64,000 bases of DNA. Origin: Clostridiales bacterium (GTDB taxonomy: Bacteria > Bacillota > Clostridia > Oscillospirales > Acutalibacteraceae). The position numbers and the translations under genes are program-made. This document shows, one piece after another, positions 24,647 through 34,135 of this stretch (the stretch's first letter is position 1; every line of letters starts with the position of its first letter). The notes under the pieces are model-generated. The model had not been told where the DNA came from. It made no database searches and was given only the letters and a program-made list of their open reading frames with translations. The stretch covers positions 1-64,000 of the forward strand of contig DUNN01000036.1 in assembly GCA_012839345.1 (NCBI GenBank). The letters are read 5' to 3'.

Positions 24647-26869
24647 ATGGATCAAGGCAGTCACTGTATCGTGGCAAACATGACCAAGGAACAATTGCAG
24701 GCGATCATTCACGGGATTCCTGAAGGTGTTGCTTTGTTTGCGGGAAACGCGGAGTTGACCGTGCTGTATGCGAACGAAGCTTTCTACCGTATTTTTGGTT
24801 ACACCCGTGAAGATTTATCAGGAAAGTCAGGAATGGCTGTTCTGGAGCTACTGGTTCTTCCGGAGGATTATCAAAGATTTACAGAGCAGATTGACGGGTG
24901 CGGCGAAAGCGAAAATAGGCCGGAATTTCGAATTCGGAGCAAAAACGGAGAACACAGGTGGATTCGGCTGAGTGTGCTCGCCGTGCCGAAAGTTCTTTCC
25001 GGTGCGGTTTGCTGTTTCTTTTTCGATATTACCAAGGAAAAAAACGTCCAGCGGGAGCTTCAAATCCAACAGGAACGCTATCGCACCGTTACGGAACAGC
25101 TGAACGATGTGTTTTTCGAATATGACTTTGCTGCGGATACCATGACCGCTTCTTCCGGATGGGAGAAAATTTTTGGATACCCCCTGAAAGGGGAGAACGT
25201 GCTTTTCAATATTTTTTCCGGCGACTATGTGTATGAAGACGATAAGGAAATCATTTCGCAGATTTTTGAGCGGGCAAATCACGGAATCGCGACCAGCGAA
25301 CTGGAGTTGAGGGTTCGCAAGGCGGGCGGCGGATATATCTGGGTCAGCGTCAGCACAAACATTCTCTGCGGCGACGACGGCAATCCGATCAAGGTGGTCG
25401 GGAAAATCAGCAATATTGATGACCGAAAGAGAGAACGGGAAAAGCTGATTTCCAACGCACAGCGGGAACCACTGACCGGCCTTTACAACAAGATTGCGGT
25501 GGAATCCTATATCCGTTCCTGCCTGCGTGTTTCGGACGAAAGCATGCGCCATGCGTTGATGATTATCGATGTGGATAATTTTAAGAGGATCAATGATACG
25601 CTCGGGCATCTGTTTGGGGATGCCGTTCTGACGGAGATTTCTTCCAAACTGCGGGCCCTGTTCCGCAGTTCGGATATTATAGGCCGCTTTGGTGGCGATG
25701 AATTTATTGTATTTTTAAAAAATATCGGCAGTGTTCAGCAGATTGCTCAGAAAGCGGGCACTGTCTGCGATATCTTCCGGGAAACCTACACCGGAGTCAA
25801 TAAGGACTACAAAATCTCAGGAAGCGTGGGCGTTTCGATTTACCCGGAACACGGAAGCAATTTTTATGATTTGTTTCAGCAAGCCGACACGGCGCTGTAT
25901 CAGGCGAAGCAGCGTGGAAAAGACGGTTTTGTGATTTACGGAAGGACTGGCCTGGATCAGACCGGAAAACTCCAGAGTACGGTGCAACCCGCCTCGGCGG
26001 GTAGAATACATATCCGCGCGCCGCAATCCATTGTAACCGATATTTGCACGATGCTTGTCGAAGCGAAGAATGCTGGCGGCGCGTTTGAGATGGTTTTGCG
26101 GATGCTTGGCCATGAATTTTTGGCCGGCCGGGTTTTTATTTTTGAACAGGGAAAGGGTTCCTACCGCAAAACATTTGAATGGTATGCGGAGAATAAGAAA
26201 CCGATGATTACCCCGAGCCCGTATGGGGATTTCAGCTTTGCGCTGTGCCGCTTTCAAGAAGATGGGTATTATTACTGTCCCGATTTGTCACTGGAAGAAA
26301 TGGAAACAGAGATGCATCACGCCTTAAAGAGTTCCGGTGTGAGAACCTTTTTTCTGTATCCGCTTTTCCTTGCGAATCGTTTGGTGGGCGTGATTGGTTT
26401 GGAAGGCGCGTTTCCCTGGCCGATTGAAGAGCGCCGTATCCTGACAGATCTCTGTAAAATTATCGGTCTGTATATCATAAAATATCGGAAGAATGAAAAA
26501 ATTCAGCAGGAACTGAATTATCTGCACCGTGTACAAGAACGACTCGGCCTGTGCCTTTATGTAGTAAAACCAGACAGCTGGGAACTGAAATATGTGAACC
26601 CCTCCCTGAAAGCTGCTGCTCCCGGCGCAAAAGAGGGAGAGCTTTGCTACCGCGCGTTAAAAGGACGGAACAGTGTTTGTGAAAACTGCCCCGCTATTTT
26701 GATGGATGGCCGGTGTCGCAGCTTTCACGACGAACCGCAGAAATCCTGGGCGGATTCCTTTGTGATTCCGATGGAAAATGACGAAGCATGCGTTTTAATC
26801 GGTTGTAGCGACTCTGCCGGGTTCGCTGGCAGCGGGTGCGGCAATACAACAGGAGAGGAGCATTGCTAA
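24647..26869 (+). CDS. PAS-PAS-GGDEF protein with C-terminal GAF-like domain
   Basis: This 740-residue protein has two PAS domains (about 10-125 and 135-260), a GGDEF domain (about 268-430) and a C-terminal sensory region. The diguanylate cyclase core is intact, with FGGDEF (about 350) and an inhibitory-site RSSD placed five residues before it; LTGLYNK opens the domain. The part after 450 looks like a GAF domain (about 465-620) followed by a third PAS-like segment with a cysteine pair (about 640-720, CENCP). There are no membrane segments, so it probably senses a cytoplasmic signal and makes c-di-GMP. It may oppose the HD-GYP protein at 18-19 kb. Start ATG 24647 follows GAAAGGA. Confidence 0.87.
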   Translation: MDQGSHCIVANMTKEQLQAIIHGIPEGVALFAGNAELTVLYANEAFYRIFGYTREDLSGKSGMAVLELLVLPEDYQRFTEQIDGCGESENRPEFRIRSKNGEHRWIRLSVLAVPKVLSGAVCCFFFDITKEKNVQRELQIQQERYRTVTEQLNDVFFEYDFAADTMTASSGWEKIFGYPLKGENVLFNIFSGDYVYEDDKEIISQIFERANHGIATSELELRVRKAGGGYIWVSVSTNILCGDDGNPIKVVGKISNIDDRKREREKLISNAQREPLTGLYNKIAVESYIRSCLRVSDESMRHALMIIDVDNFKRINDTLGHLFGDAVLTEISSKLRALFRSSDIIGRFGGDEFIVFLKNIGSVQQIAQKAGTVCDIFRETYTGVNKDYKISGSVGVSIYPEHGSNFYDLFQQADTALYQAKQRGKDGFVIYGRTGLDQTGKLQSTVQPASAGRIHIRAPQSIVTDICTMLVEAKNAGGAFEMVLRMLGHEFLAGRVFIFEQGKGSYRKTFEWYAENKKPMITPSPYGDFSFALCRFQEDGYYYCPDLSLEEMETEMHHALKSSGVRTFFLYPLFLANRLVGVIGLEGAFPWPIEERRILTDLCKIIGLYIIKYRKNEKIQQELNYLHRVQERLGLCLYVVKPDSWELKYVNPSLKAAAPGAKEGELCYRALKGRNSVCENCPAILMDGRCRSFHDEPQKSWADSFVIPMENDEACVLIGCSDSAGFAGSGCGNTTGEEHC

Positions 26870-27490
26870 TTGATTCAAAATATTGTATTTGATATGGGAA
26901 GGGTGCTGATTCATTACCAGCCGCCTGAATATGTGAAGCCCTTTGTTAAAGAGGAGGCGGACCAAAGGCTGCTTCTCAACGCGATTTTTGATGCGCCCGA
27001 CTGGCCGGACAACGACCGGGGAACGGTTACTTACGAGGAATTTCTGGAACGGATTCGGTCCCGCACGCCGGAAAGGCTGTACCATGCCGCGGAACAGGTC
27101 TGGAAAAACTGGATTTTATATTTAACGCCGATTCCAGAATCAAACCAGTTGGCCATGGAACTGAAGCGATGTGGGTACCGGTTGTTTCTGCTTTCCAATG
27201 TGAGCACGCGCTATTATGAGTTCCGCAAAACCATTACGGCCATCGATAACTTTGACGGTGAGTTTCTTTCCGCCGAAGTTCACCGGATTAAGCCGGATCC
27301 GGAAATTTACCGCTTATTCTTTCAGCGCTTTGCCCTGAACCCGGAGGAGTGCTTTTTTATTGACGATAATCCGGATAATATTGAGGCGGCGCGAAAATTG
27401 GGAATGCCAGGGTTCTGCTATGGGCAGGACATTGCGGAACTTCGCCGCGCTTTGGCAGATGCAGGGATCCGTGTAAAAGCCGAAACATAA
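26870..27490 (+). CDS. HAD-family hydrolase, YihX-like
   Basis: This 206-residue HAD phosphatase shows FDMGRVLIHY at its N-terminus (nucleophile Asp; second Asp replaced by Gly, as in the YihX/epoxide hydrolase N-terminal branch), LLSNVS (motif II), KPDPEIY (motif III lysine) and FIDDNPDNIEAA (motif IV). A helical cap follows motif I. YihX-type enzymes dephosphorylate alpha-glucose 1-phosphate, but the substrate here is open. TTG 26870 starts directly after the stop of the GGDEF gene and after a GAGAGGAGC site, so translation is probably coupled. Confidence 0.82.
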   Translation: MIQNIVFDMGRVLIHYQPPEYVKPFVKEEADQRLLLNAIFDAPDWPDNDRGTVTYEEFLERIRSRTPERLYHAAEQVWKNWILYLTPIPESNQLAMELKRCGYRLFLLSNVSTRYYEFRKTITAIDNFDGEFLSAEVHRIKPDPEIYRLFFQRFALNPEECFFIDDNPDNIEAARKLGMPGFCYGQDIAELRRALADAGIRVKAET

Positions 27491-27525
27491 AAAGTGGGTC
27501 CCAATATGACCCGTAAGCAGTGTTT

Positions 27526-27590
27526 GACAAAAGGGAGTGCTGCAAAATGAAGTTTCTTCATTTTGCAGCACTCCCTTTTGTCTTTTAGGT
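27526..27590. terminator. Very long perfect hairpin, bidirectional terminator
   Basis: Arms 27526-27552 and 27556-27582 are a perfect 27-base inverted repeat with a TTT loop. The A-rich and T-rich arm ends (CAAAAGGG and CCCTTTTG, then TCTTTT) allow termination in both directions. It lies between the convergent HAD and Dabb genes. Confidence 0.85.
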
Positions 27591-27598
27591 GCACAGAA

Positions 27599-27892
27599 TT
27601 AAACTTCGTAATCGACGCATTCTCTTCCGCAAACAACGTTGTGAATATCATTTTTAATGGCGACGTGTGCCGGGTGATTCTGGTAGCTGTCCTGTGCTTC
27701 CTTGGTCGTGAATTCGCAGGAAAGGACCAGGTCGAATTTCCCGCCGTTGTAGTTTTTCCCGACCTCAATGGCAGTCAGACCGTCCACCACGCCCAAAAGG
27801 GCTTTAAAGCGCTTTTGCAGGTCAGCCAGTATTGCGTCTCCGTTTTTCTTTTCTTCTGGTTTTAAGGTCCATAATACGATGTGTTTTACCAT
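27599..27892 (-). CDS. Dabb-family (stress-responsive A/B barrel) protein
   Basis: This 97-residue protein is a single dimeric alpha/beta barrel domain. The N-terminal MVKHIVLWTLKPE and the FDLVLSCEFTTKEAQDSYQNHP segment with HPAH are hallmarks of the Dabb family. Members are small oxygenase-like folds with varied or unknown functions. ATG 27892 follows GAAAGGAG. It is the last gene of a minus-strand group with the PPC protein. Confidence 0.88.
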   Translation of the reverse strand: MVKHIVLWTLKPEEKKNGDAILADLQKRFKALLGVVDGLTAIEVGKNYNGGKFDLVLSCEFTTKEAQDSYQNHPAHVAIKNDIHNVVCGRECVDYEV

Positions 27893-27922
27893 GAATTAGA
27901 ACTCCTTTCGATTTTTAATTTT

Positions 27923-28342
27923 TTAAATATCAAATAGATTTAATCCGGTTATCGGGTCATGCATACGGCCGACGGTCCCGTTTATAATCTGTATAAAAAG
28001 CTCGCAGGTGCCGCTGATGACCGCTTCGTTTAGATGCCCGCCGAAAACTTTACCGGTTTCATCCGCAAAGTTCGCGTGCAGATGCAGGTAAACCTCTCCG
28101 TCTTTGGTAGTGACATTGCCGTTGAGTGAGGTCATTTCCATTTCACGGTCGAATGTATTGGGCAAATACTTTTGCTTTTCCACTTGGTAAAGCCCTACCA
28201 CGGCGTGCCCGACGGCCCCGATGGCCGAAAGATTGGCCAGTGTTACCGATTCCCGCCGGCAAATTTCCCGGATGGAAGTGAGAATTTCCTCCCCACGGTC
28301 AATACGGGCGACAATCGTGTTTTCAAACCGTTTGTATTTCAT
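27923..28342 (-). CDS. PPC/DUF296 domain DNA-binding-like protein
   Basis: This 139-residue protein is a single PPC (DUF296) domain: KYKRFENTIVARIDRGEEIL at the start, SAIGAVGHAVVGLY in the middle, and the metal-site histidines in HLHANFADE and FGGHLNEA. In bacteria these trimeric proteins are related to the plant AT-hook PPC domain, but their role is unclear. The start preferred is ATG 28342, about ten bases after GGAAAGGA; an ATG at 28354 overlaps that site. It lies 30 bases upstream of the Dabb gene and downstream of dinB. Confidence 0.8.
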   Translation of the reverse strand: MKYKRFENTIVARIDRGEEILTSIREICRRESVTLANLSAIGAVGHAVVGLYQVEKQKYLPNTFDREMEMTSLNGNVTTKDGEVYLHLHANFADETGKVFGGHLNEAVISGTCELFIQIINGTVGRMHDPITGLNLFDI

Positions 28343-28381
28343 TGTGATACTCATTCCTTTCCGGATAAAATTTTCTGCTTT

Positions 28382-29635
28382 TTACAAAGGGAAATCTTCT
28401 TCGGAGATATTTTCCATTTCATGCTTCGGTTCAGAAATTCCCAGATTATTGTGCAGAATTCCGCCGAAGGCTACGGAGGTCTTGCCATATTTTGAACGGA
28501 TAAAATCCAGCGCGCTTTCCAAGTGCTCCTGCTTTTCCATTCCATGTTCCTGCGGCTTTTTAAACAAACTGAGCTGTTCCCCGGTGGCGTCTTCCGGCAC
28601 CAGACCGGAAGCGGTAACGGTCAGCATTCGAATAGGCGCGTTCAGGTTCCAGGAGGAGCAGATTAGGTCCAGCGATTCCCGTGCCAGCTCTTTCGCCAGG
28701 TGGGTAGGCGCCCGCAGCGTTTTTTGCCGCGTAATAGTTTTAAAGCTCGGGTTGCGGATGGTTACCTGAACCGTCCAGCATTTTACACCCTGGCGGCGCA
28801 TTCGCGCGGCTACGCTGTCGGCCAGAGTCAAAACCCCAAGCCGAATGTCCTCCATTCCTACCAGATCGCGCTTAAACGTCATGCCGTTGCCGACGGATTT
28901 CACCGCCCTGCGGTCGTCCACACTGCGCACGGGGCTGTCATCCAATCCGTTCGCGTAATCGTACAGTTCGCCGCCCGGCTTGCCCAAACGGGAAACAATC
29001 AAATCGCGGTTGCTCTGCGCTAAGTCACCGATGGTGTGGATGCCAAGCTCCGCAAGCGCTTTTGCCGCACTTGCTCCCACAAAAAGCATTGCACTGGCCG
29101 GTAGGGGGAACAGGATCTTTTTCCAGTTGGCACGGTCAATCACCGTGGTGGCGTCCGGCTTTTTGTAATCGCTGCCCAACTTAGCGAATATCTTGTTGAA
29201 GGACACGCCGACCGAAATGGTCAGCCCGATTTCCCTTTTTACCGTTTCGCGAATTTCATCGGCAATGTCCTTTCCATCGCCGAAAAGCAGCTGGCTTCCG
29301 GTAACGTCGAGCCAACTTTCGTCAATGCCGAATGGTTCCACCAGATCGGTGTAGCGCTGATAAATCGCGTTGATTTTTCGGGAATACTTTTGGTATTCTT
29401 CGTGGTGGGGTTCTGCCAGCACAAGTTCAGGACACTTCCGCTTGGCCTGCCAAATGGTTTCGGCTGTTTGGATTCCATACTTTTTGGCCAGCTCGTTTTT
29501 TGCCAGTATAATACCGTGACGGTTTTCCGGATTTCCGCATACGGCCATGGGTACCTTTTTATATTCCGGATGCAGAATGCATTCTACGGAAGCGAAAAAA
29601 CCGTTGCAGTCACAGTGCAGGATGGTTCTGTCCAC
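28382..29635 (-). CDS. dinB: DNA polymerase IV (Y family)
   Basis: This 417-residue translesion polymerase has the Y-family catalytic residues in HCDCNGFFASVE (7-18) and GIDESWLDVT (about 102-111), the SVGVSFNKIFAKLGSDYKKP palm motif (about 141-160), a helix-hairpin-helix region near IGDLAQS and a little-finger domain. The C-terminal stretch has QLSLF (about 370), a good clamp-binding motif, although some 45 residues follow it, longer than in typical enzymes. No LexA-type operator is obvious in the 130 bases upstream. Start ATG 29635 follows GGAAAGGG on the minus strand. Confidence 0.95.
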   Translation of the reverse strand: MDRTILHCDCNGFFASVECILHPEYKKVPMAVCGNPENRHGIILAKNELAKKYGIQTAETIWQAKRKCPELVLAEPHHEEYQKYSRKINAIYQRYTDLVEPFGIDESWLDVTGSQLLFGDGKDIADEIRETVKREIGLTISVGVSFNKIFAKLGSDYKKPDATTVIDRANWKKILFPLPASAMLFVGASAAKALAELGIHTIGDLAQSNRDLIVSRLGKPGGELYDYANGLDDSPVRSVDDRRAVKSVGNGMTFKRDLVGMEDIRLGVLTLADSVAARMRRQGVKCWTVQVTIRNPSFKTITRQKTLRAPTHLAKELARESLDLICSSWNLNAPIRMLTVTASGLVPEDATGEQLSLFKKPQEHGMEKQEHLESALDFIRSKYGKTSVAFGGILHNNLGISEPKHEMENISEEDFPL

Positions 29636-29756
29636 GGGTAAACCCTTCCTTTCGCTGCAGCCGTTTGAAGATTGTTCCGTCTTTCCTGCGGTCCATTGCG
29701 GTAAACCATCGTTTTATTTCCATCCGTTCGTTTTTCCGTATTCATGCTTTCATTTC

Positions 29757-30048
29757 AAAGCCAACGGCTGCCAAAGAAATGGCGGCCGCCGTAAGGCGAG
29801 AAGGTGCTGCGCGCCGCCAAGCAATTTCCGAAAGCCAACAGTCGTAAAAGAAATTGCGCCGCCGTAAGGGGGGAAGGCGCTGCGCGCCGCCCAGCAATTC
29901 CCGAAAGCCAACAGTCGTAAAAGAAATTGCGCCGCCGTAAGGGGGGAAGGCGCTGCGCGCCGCCCAGCAATTTCCGAAAGCCAACATCGTAAAAGAAATT
30001 GCGCCGCCGTAAGGGGGGAAGGCGCTGCGCGCCGCCCAGCAATTTCCG
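29757..30048. repeat. Four tandem copies of a 72-74 bp palindromic unit
   Basis: Copies start with AAAG at 29757, 29831, 29904 and 29977 and end at 30048 (lengths 74, 73, 73 and 72). Copies 2-4 are nearly identical; copy 1 is diverged. In each unit GAAATTGC near the start is the complement of GCAATTTC near the end, with GC-rich complementary stretches inside, so each copy can fold into a hairpin. Coding readings on the minus strand are a by-product of the repeat. Its immediate neighbours are dinB (upstream end) and a short hairpin (30051-30077). Confidence 0.92.
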
Positions 30049-30050
30049 AA

Positions 30051-30077
30051 AGTCAAATCAGCGTAGCTGATTTGACT
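30051..30077. repeat. Perfect inverted repeat after the tandem array
   Basis: AGTCAAATCAGC (30051-30062) is the exact complement of GCTGATTTGACT (30066-30077) with a three-base loop. It directly abuts the last tandem unit. The 30081-30470 spacer that follows has a further GGAGTACTCC palindrome near 30180 but no gene I can support. Confidence 0.8.
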
Positions 30078-30470
30078 ATTATACCACACACCCGGAAAAA
30101 ACGAACAATATAAGGCCGCCAATATGGTTTACCGGGATAAAAGCCATTCAGGTCTTACTTCGTCCATCCCACAGCAGGCGGAGTACTCCTGCCTCTGAAA
30201 AAACTCTTCTTCCGGGTATACCGTTTTATGGGAAGGACACCTTTCTAGAATGGCCTTCGACGGATATTCGAACATATTTTCTAATATTATAGCATACCAT
30301 TCTGCAAAATACTAGTCCTTTTCGCGAAAGAAATCAGCCAGAATATCTGATTCCGGAATTTTGTAGCGCTGAGCGGCTATTCGGGGGTTAAGGAGCGAAT
30401 CATTCTTTTTAAAAATTCTCCTCAGTGTATTATTTTTTGCCAGTGTCCGAATTGTATAATTTTAGAAAGA

Positions 30471-30498
30471 TTTACAAATTTTATGAAACTGATATAAT
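30471..30498 (+). promoter_or_regulatory. Promoter of the module A sensor kinase
   Basis: TTTACA (30471-30476) and perfect TATAAT (30493-30498) are 16 bases apart, about 70 bases upstream of the kinase gene. Confidence 0.7.
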
Positions 30499-30570
30499 GA
30501 TATTAGTTTAAAAATCTGAAACCGTGCATTTTCCCATTCGAAACATGATTCGTTTGAAAGAGGCGAAACC

Positions 30571-32370
30571 ATGCGAAATTTAGCCGCGCATTTCAGGACC
30601 CGAATGAAGCGGATGAAAATACGCTCACAGCTGATTTTAGTTTTTTTAATTGCCGGTTTTGTCCCAATTTTTATTATCGGCAGTTACCTTGTGATTAATA
30701 ACCGCAACATGGTGCAGAAGCAGCACGCCCAGCTTGTGGCCGCCTATAACGTGCGAACCAGAAGTATTATTCTGGATGCCACAACGTCGGTTTATAACAT
30801 TGCCGCCAGCATTGTCACCGATGACCAGCTGCAAACCCTTTTGTCCACCCGGTATCAGTCGGACGAGCAGTTTCACGAAGTGTGCCGCAATTACAATAAA
30901 CTGGATTCTTATTACAGCGGTTACGCCGAGGTGTCAAACATTACCCTTTACTGCAACAACCCCACTATGTCGGATTATGGGCGCATTAAAGTGGCCACGG
31001 AGCAGGACAAAAAAACAAAATGGTACCAGGAAGCCTCAAAAAGCCCGATTCCGCACTGGATGACATGGATTTACAACGATCAGCGGGGGAACCGGATTGT
31101 CCAACTGCGGGTGGTTTACCGCGTTTCGGTGGTGAGCACGGGCGGGTTTGCCATTCTGGCGGTGGATGTGAACAACAACCATTTGAATTCGGGAATCAGC
31201 GCCGACCCGATGGAAACGGTGATATCCGTGAACGACGACCCGGTGTTTTATTCCACCAACAGCAGCCTTACTGGAAAGAACATGCCCATGGCGATTGACC
31301 GCACACAGGATGTTTTCCGCTGTGCAGGAATTTTCCCGTTTGACGGGAAAATTCAGCTGCTGCAGGTTTCCACGTTTGTCCCGGTTTATTCCAACGATAA
31401 GATTTACATAGCCACGGTGGACACCGATGCTCTTCCCAACATGAAAAGCATTCTTTTCAACTGCCTGCTGATTGTACTGTTCAGCCTGTTGGTTCCGTTT
31501 ATTATGATGTTCTTCTTTTCCAAAACATTCAGCGATCGAATCACAACCCTGTGCCGGGAAATGCAGAAGGTGGGGCAGGGAAATTACGATATTATTCAGG
31601 ATTACAATGGCAATGGAGAACTTATGGATTTGTTCACCAACCTGCAGACGATGATCGAAAGCATCAAAAGCCGGGACCAGGAAATTTATGAAACCAAAAT
31701 GGTGAAGCAGCGCCTGATTAACCATCAGCAAAAAATGGAATTCAAAATGCTGTCCAGCCAGATTAATCCGCATTTCTTGTATAATACGTTGGAATCCATC
31801 CGCATGAAGGCCTATATGAATCAGGATATTGAGGTTGCGAACGCAGTGAAGCTCCTTGGAAAATCCCTGCGCTATGTGCTCGAGAAGAGCGATTCCATGG
31901 TTACCCTCCAGTCGGAACTAGAGTACATTACCATTTACCTTGAAATTCAGAAGGTACGGTTTAAAGACCGCATCAATTACGGCTTTTCGGTTTCGAACGG
32001 GGTGAACTGCGGCGAGTGCATGGTGCTTCCGCTTTTGCTGCAGCCGATTGTGGAAAACGCTGTGCTGCATGGGCTGGAAGAAACGGAGAGCGGCGGGTTT
32101 ATTCAAATTTCCGTGGAAAAAAGGGACAGTGACCTTTCCATTTCCATTTCGGACAACGGTTGCGGGATAGCGCAGCAGGAATTGGCTCAGCTGATGGAAA
32201 AAATCAATTCTCTCAATGAAAACGCGGCGGAAGGAATGGGACTGCATAATGTACAGCGCAGGCTAAAGCTGTTTTATGGGGAAAAGTATGGCCTGACGAT
32301 TGCCAGCAAACCGGGCTCAGGGACTAAGGTTACGGTTCTGCTGCCAATGCAGGGAAAAGGAGAGGTCTAA
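30571..32370 (+). CDS. YesM-type sensor histidine kinase (module A)
   Basis: This 599-residue membrane kinase has an N-terminal helix (about 18-42), an extracellular sensor of roughly 245 residues (dCache-like), a second helix (about 291-313), a HAMP-like linker, a His_kinase domain with QINPHFLYNT (His about 400) and a GHKL ATPase with QPIVENAVLHG and DNGCGI. This LytS/YesM class autophosphorylates on that histidine and passes the phosphate to a YesN-type regulator, usually in response to sugars. The regulator gene follows 100 bases later. The closest importer is convergent, which suggests the pair controls module A. Confidence 0.93.
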   Translation: MRNLAAHFRTRMKRMKIRSQLILVFLIAGFVPIFIIGSYLVINNRNMVQKQHAQLVAAYNVRTRSIILDATTSVYNIAASIVTDDQLQTLLSTRYQSDEQFHEVCRNYNKLDSYYSGYAEVSNITLYCNNPTMSDYGRIKVATEQDKKTKWYQEASKSPIPHWMTWIYNDQRGNRIVQLRVVYRVSVVSTGGFAILAVDVNNNHLNSGISADPMETVISVNDDPVFYSTNSSLTGKNMPMAIDRTQDVFRCAGIFPFDGKIQLLQVSTFVPVYSNDKIYIATVDTDALPNMKSILFNCLLIVLFSLLVPFIMMFFFSKTFSDRITTLCREMQKVGQGNYDIIQDYNGNGELMDLFTNLQTMIESIKSRDQEIYETKMVKQRLINHQQKMEFKMLSSQINPHFLYNTLESIRMKAYMNQDIEVANAVKLLGKSLRYVLEKSDSMVTLQSELEYITIYLEIQKVRFKDRINYGFSVSNGVNCGECMVLPLLLQPIVENAVLHGLEETESGGFIQISVEKRDSDLSISISDNGCGIAQQELAQLMEKINSLNENAAEGMGLHNVQRRLKLFYGEKYGLTIASKPGSGTKVTVLLPMQGKGEV

Positions 32371-32472
32371 GAATGCTGTTTCCGGCGGAAGGGGTGATTC
32401 CATCCACCGCGCTGAGCTATAATTCTGTGAGCCGAGCCCATTGATATTTTCGGAGAAAGGATGGTTGCAATC

Positions 32473-33999
32473 ATGAAAGTATTGGTAGCGGACGATGAAC
32501 CGGACGTGAGAATGGGGCTGAAACAAATTATCGACTGGCATGCCCTAGGATTTGATATTTGCGGAGAGGCCTCGAATGGGGAGGAGTGCCTGACGAAAAT
32601 GGTCCGCCTGAATCCGGAACTGGTTCTGCTGGACATCCGGATGCCGAAAATGCACGGCTTGGAATGCGCCAAAGCAGCAAGGGAACAGGGATGGAACGGC
32701 AAAATCATTATTCTGAGCGGTTATTCCGATTTTCAGTACGCGCAGGATGCGATTCGCTGCGGGGTGGAAACCTATCTGCTGAAACCGATTGACGAAACGG
32801 AACTGGAGGAGGCGGTCCGCAAAATCCATGAAAAGATTGAGAAGGAGCGCCGGCAGTTCCAGCGTATGAATTTTGCGATGGAAAAGGCGCGGAAAACGGT
32901 TCTAACGGACCTGCTTTCCGGGAAGGTGAATTCAGGCAGCGGCGAAAATGCGGAGATTCTGGGCTTCCATGAAGATGGCTATCAGGCAGTTATTCTGGAG
33001 CGGGAGGAAGACGGTCCGTCGCCGTACAGCGATTCTTTGCAGCTGGAGCGCCTGTTACAGGGGGCGATGGCGGAGCGGCTGAGACTTCCCGAGATGAACG
33101 TGTTTTTGCTAAGGGGCTCCGATACCATCCGGAAATTTGAGAGCATTACCCAAACCATATCCGGGAAAGGGCGGTTCCTTGCCGTGGGTAGAACGGTGCA
33201 AAATGCGGAGGAAATCTGCCTTTCTTATCAGGATGCATGCAGAATTTTTGCGCGCCGGTTTTTCTTCGACCGGAATCGGTTCGTGTTCCGTCCGAAAGAT
33301 CTGCCAAAAGAATTAAAACCCTGTGAAATTGGGAATATGAATCTGAAAGAATGCGCAGAAAAACTGTTTGCCTTTTTACAGGCTGGGAATCTAGAGTCTG
33401 CCTGCGCGGAACTGGAACGGCTGCACCATCGGATTAAAGAAATGGATGTGAAGCAGGATGATGTGGTGAATTACCTAATCAACATTTACACGCGGGTCAA
33501 GCATGCTGTATGGGAAGAATACAAACTGAATGAGTCCGCCGAAAGAAGCGACGCGGAGATTATCGCGGAGATCAGCCGGAAAAAGCGTCTTTATGAAATT
33601 ATTGACTATATGAAGGACGGCCTGCGCCGAATGGACGAGGGGCTCTCCGGTCTGCGGTGCAATAACATTGTAGAGCGTGTGAAACATTACATAGAAAAGA
33701 ATTACGGTTCGAATTTAAAGTTGGAGCTGCTCGCACAGTCCTTCGGCTATAACAGCGCGTATCTTGGAAAGCTGTTTAAAAACACCACCGGGGAAAATTT
33801 CAATTCGTATCTGGACCGCATCCGAATTGAAAAGGCCAAGAAGCTTCTGGCACAAAAGGACTTAAGGGTTTATGAGATTTCAAGACGGGTTGGATATGAA
33901 AACATTGACTATTTCTATATCAAGTTTCATAAGTACATGAACGAAAGTCCCACGGAGTACCGAAAGCATATTGAAGCCACTGAAACAATGGAAGAATAA
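32473..33999 (+). CDS. YesN-type response regulator with AraC domain (module A)
   Basis: This 508-residue regulator has a receiver domain (1-120; phospho-acceptor Asp54 in LLDIRMP, with ADDE at the start and LLKPID near 105), a long linker of unknown fold (about 130-390) and a C-terminal AraC-type double helix-turn-helix (about 400-505, LELLAQSFGYNSAYLGKLFK and RRVGYENIDYFYIKFHKYMN). It should act as a DNA-binding activator for the neighbouring importer and glycosidase genes. Start ATG 32473 is 12 bases after AGAAAGGA; the ATG at 32461 overlaps the ribosome site. Confidence 0.93.
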   Translation: MKVLVADDEPDVRMGLKQIIDWHALGFDICGEASNGEECLTKMVRLNPELVLLDIRMPKMHGLECAKAAREQGWNGKIIILSGYSDFQYAQDAIRCGVETYLLKPIDETELEEAVRKIHEKIEKERRQFQRMNFAMEKARKTVLTDLLSGKVNSGSGENAEILGFHEDGYQAVILEREEDGPSPYSDSLQLERLLQGAMAERLRLPEMNVFLLRGSDTIRKFESITQTISGKGRFLAVGRTVQNAEEICLSYQDACRIFARRFFFDRNRFVFRPKDLPKELKPCEIGNMNLKECAEKLFAFLQAGNLESACAELERLHHRIKEMDVKQDDVVNYLINIYTRVKHAVWEEYKLNESAERSDAEIIAEISRKKRLYEIIDYMKDGLRRMDEGLSGLRCNNIVERVKHYIEKNYGSNLKLELLAQSFGYNSAYLGKLFKNTTGENFNSYLDRIRIEKAKKLLAQKDLRVYEISRRVGYENIDYFYIKFHKYMNESPTEYRKHIEATETMEE

Positions 34000-34059
34000 C
34001 AGCATTGATGTAAAAATCGTTTCGTTACTACGGCGAGCGGAAAAGTGAGATAAAAAGAA

Positions 34060-34093
34060 GAAATTCCCCCTCGGAGGATCCAGGGGGAATTTC
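34060..34093 (-). terminator. Terminator of the module A importer operon
   Basis: GAAATTCCCCC (34060-34070) and GGGGGAATTTC (34083-34093) form a perfect stem; on the minus strand the arm is followed by TTCTTTTTA, so it ends the minus-strand ABC operon and insulates it from the convergent regulator gene. Confidence 0.88.
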
Positions 34094-34135
34094 TGTCGTT
34101 TATTCCATTTTGATTGGACTTGCTATCCTGTGAAA

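Noticed and set aside
29757-30048. Possible CRISPR array
   Set aside because: Units are contiguous, 72-74 bp long and lack unique spacers, and no cas genes are nearby.
29742-30122. Minus-strand readings with repeated AARSAFPPYGG-type segments
   Set aside because: The readings exist only because the DNA repeat length is near a multiple of three; there is no ribosome site and composition follows the repeat.
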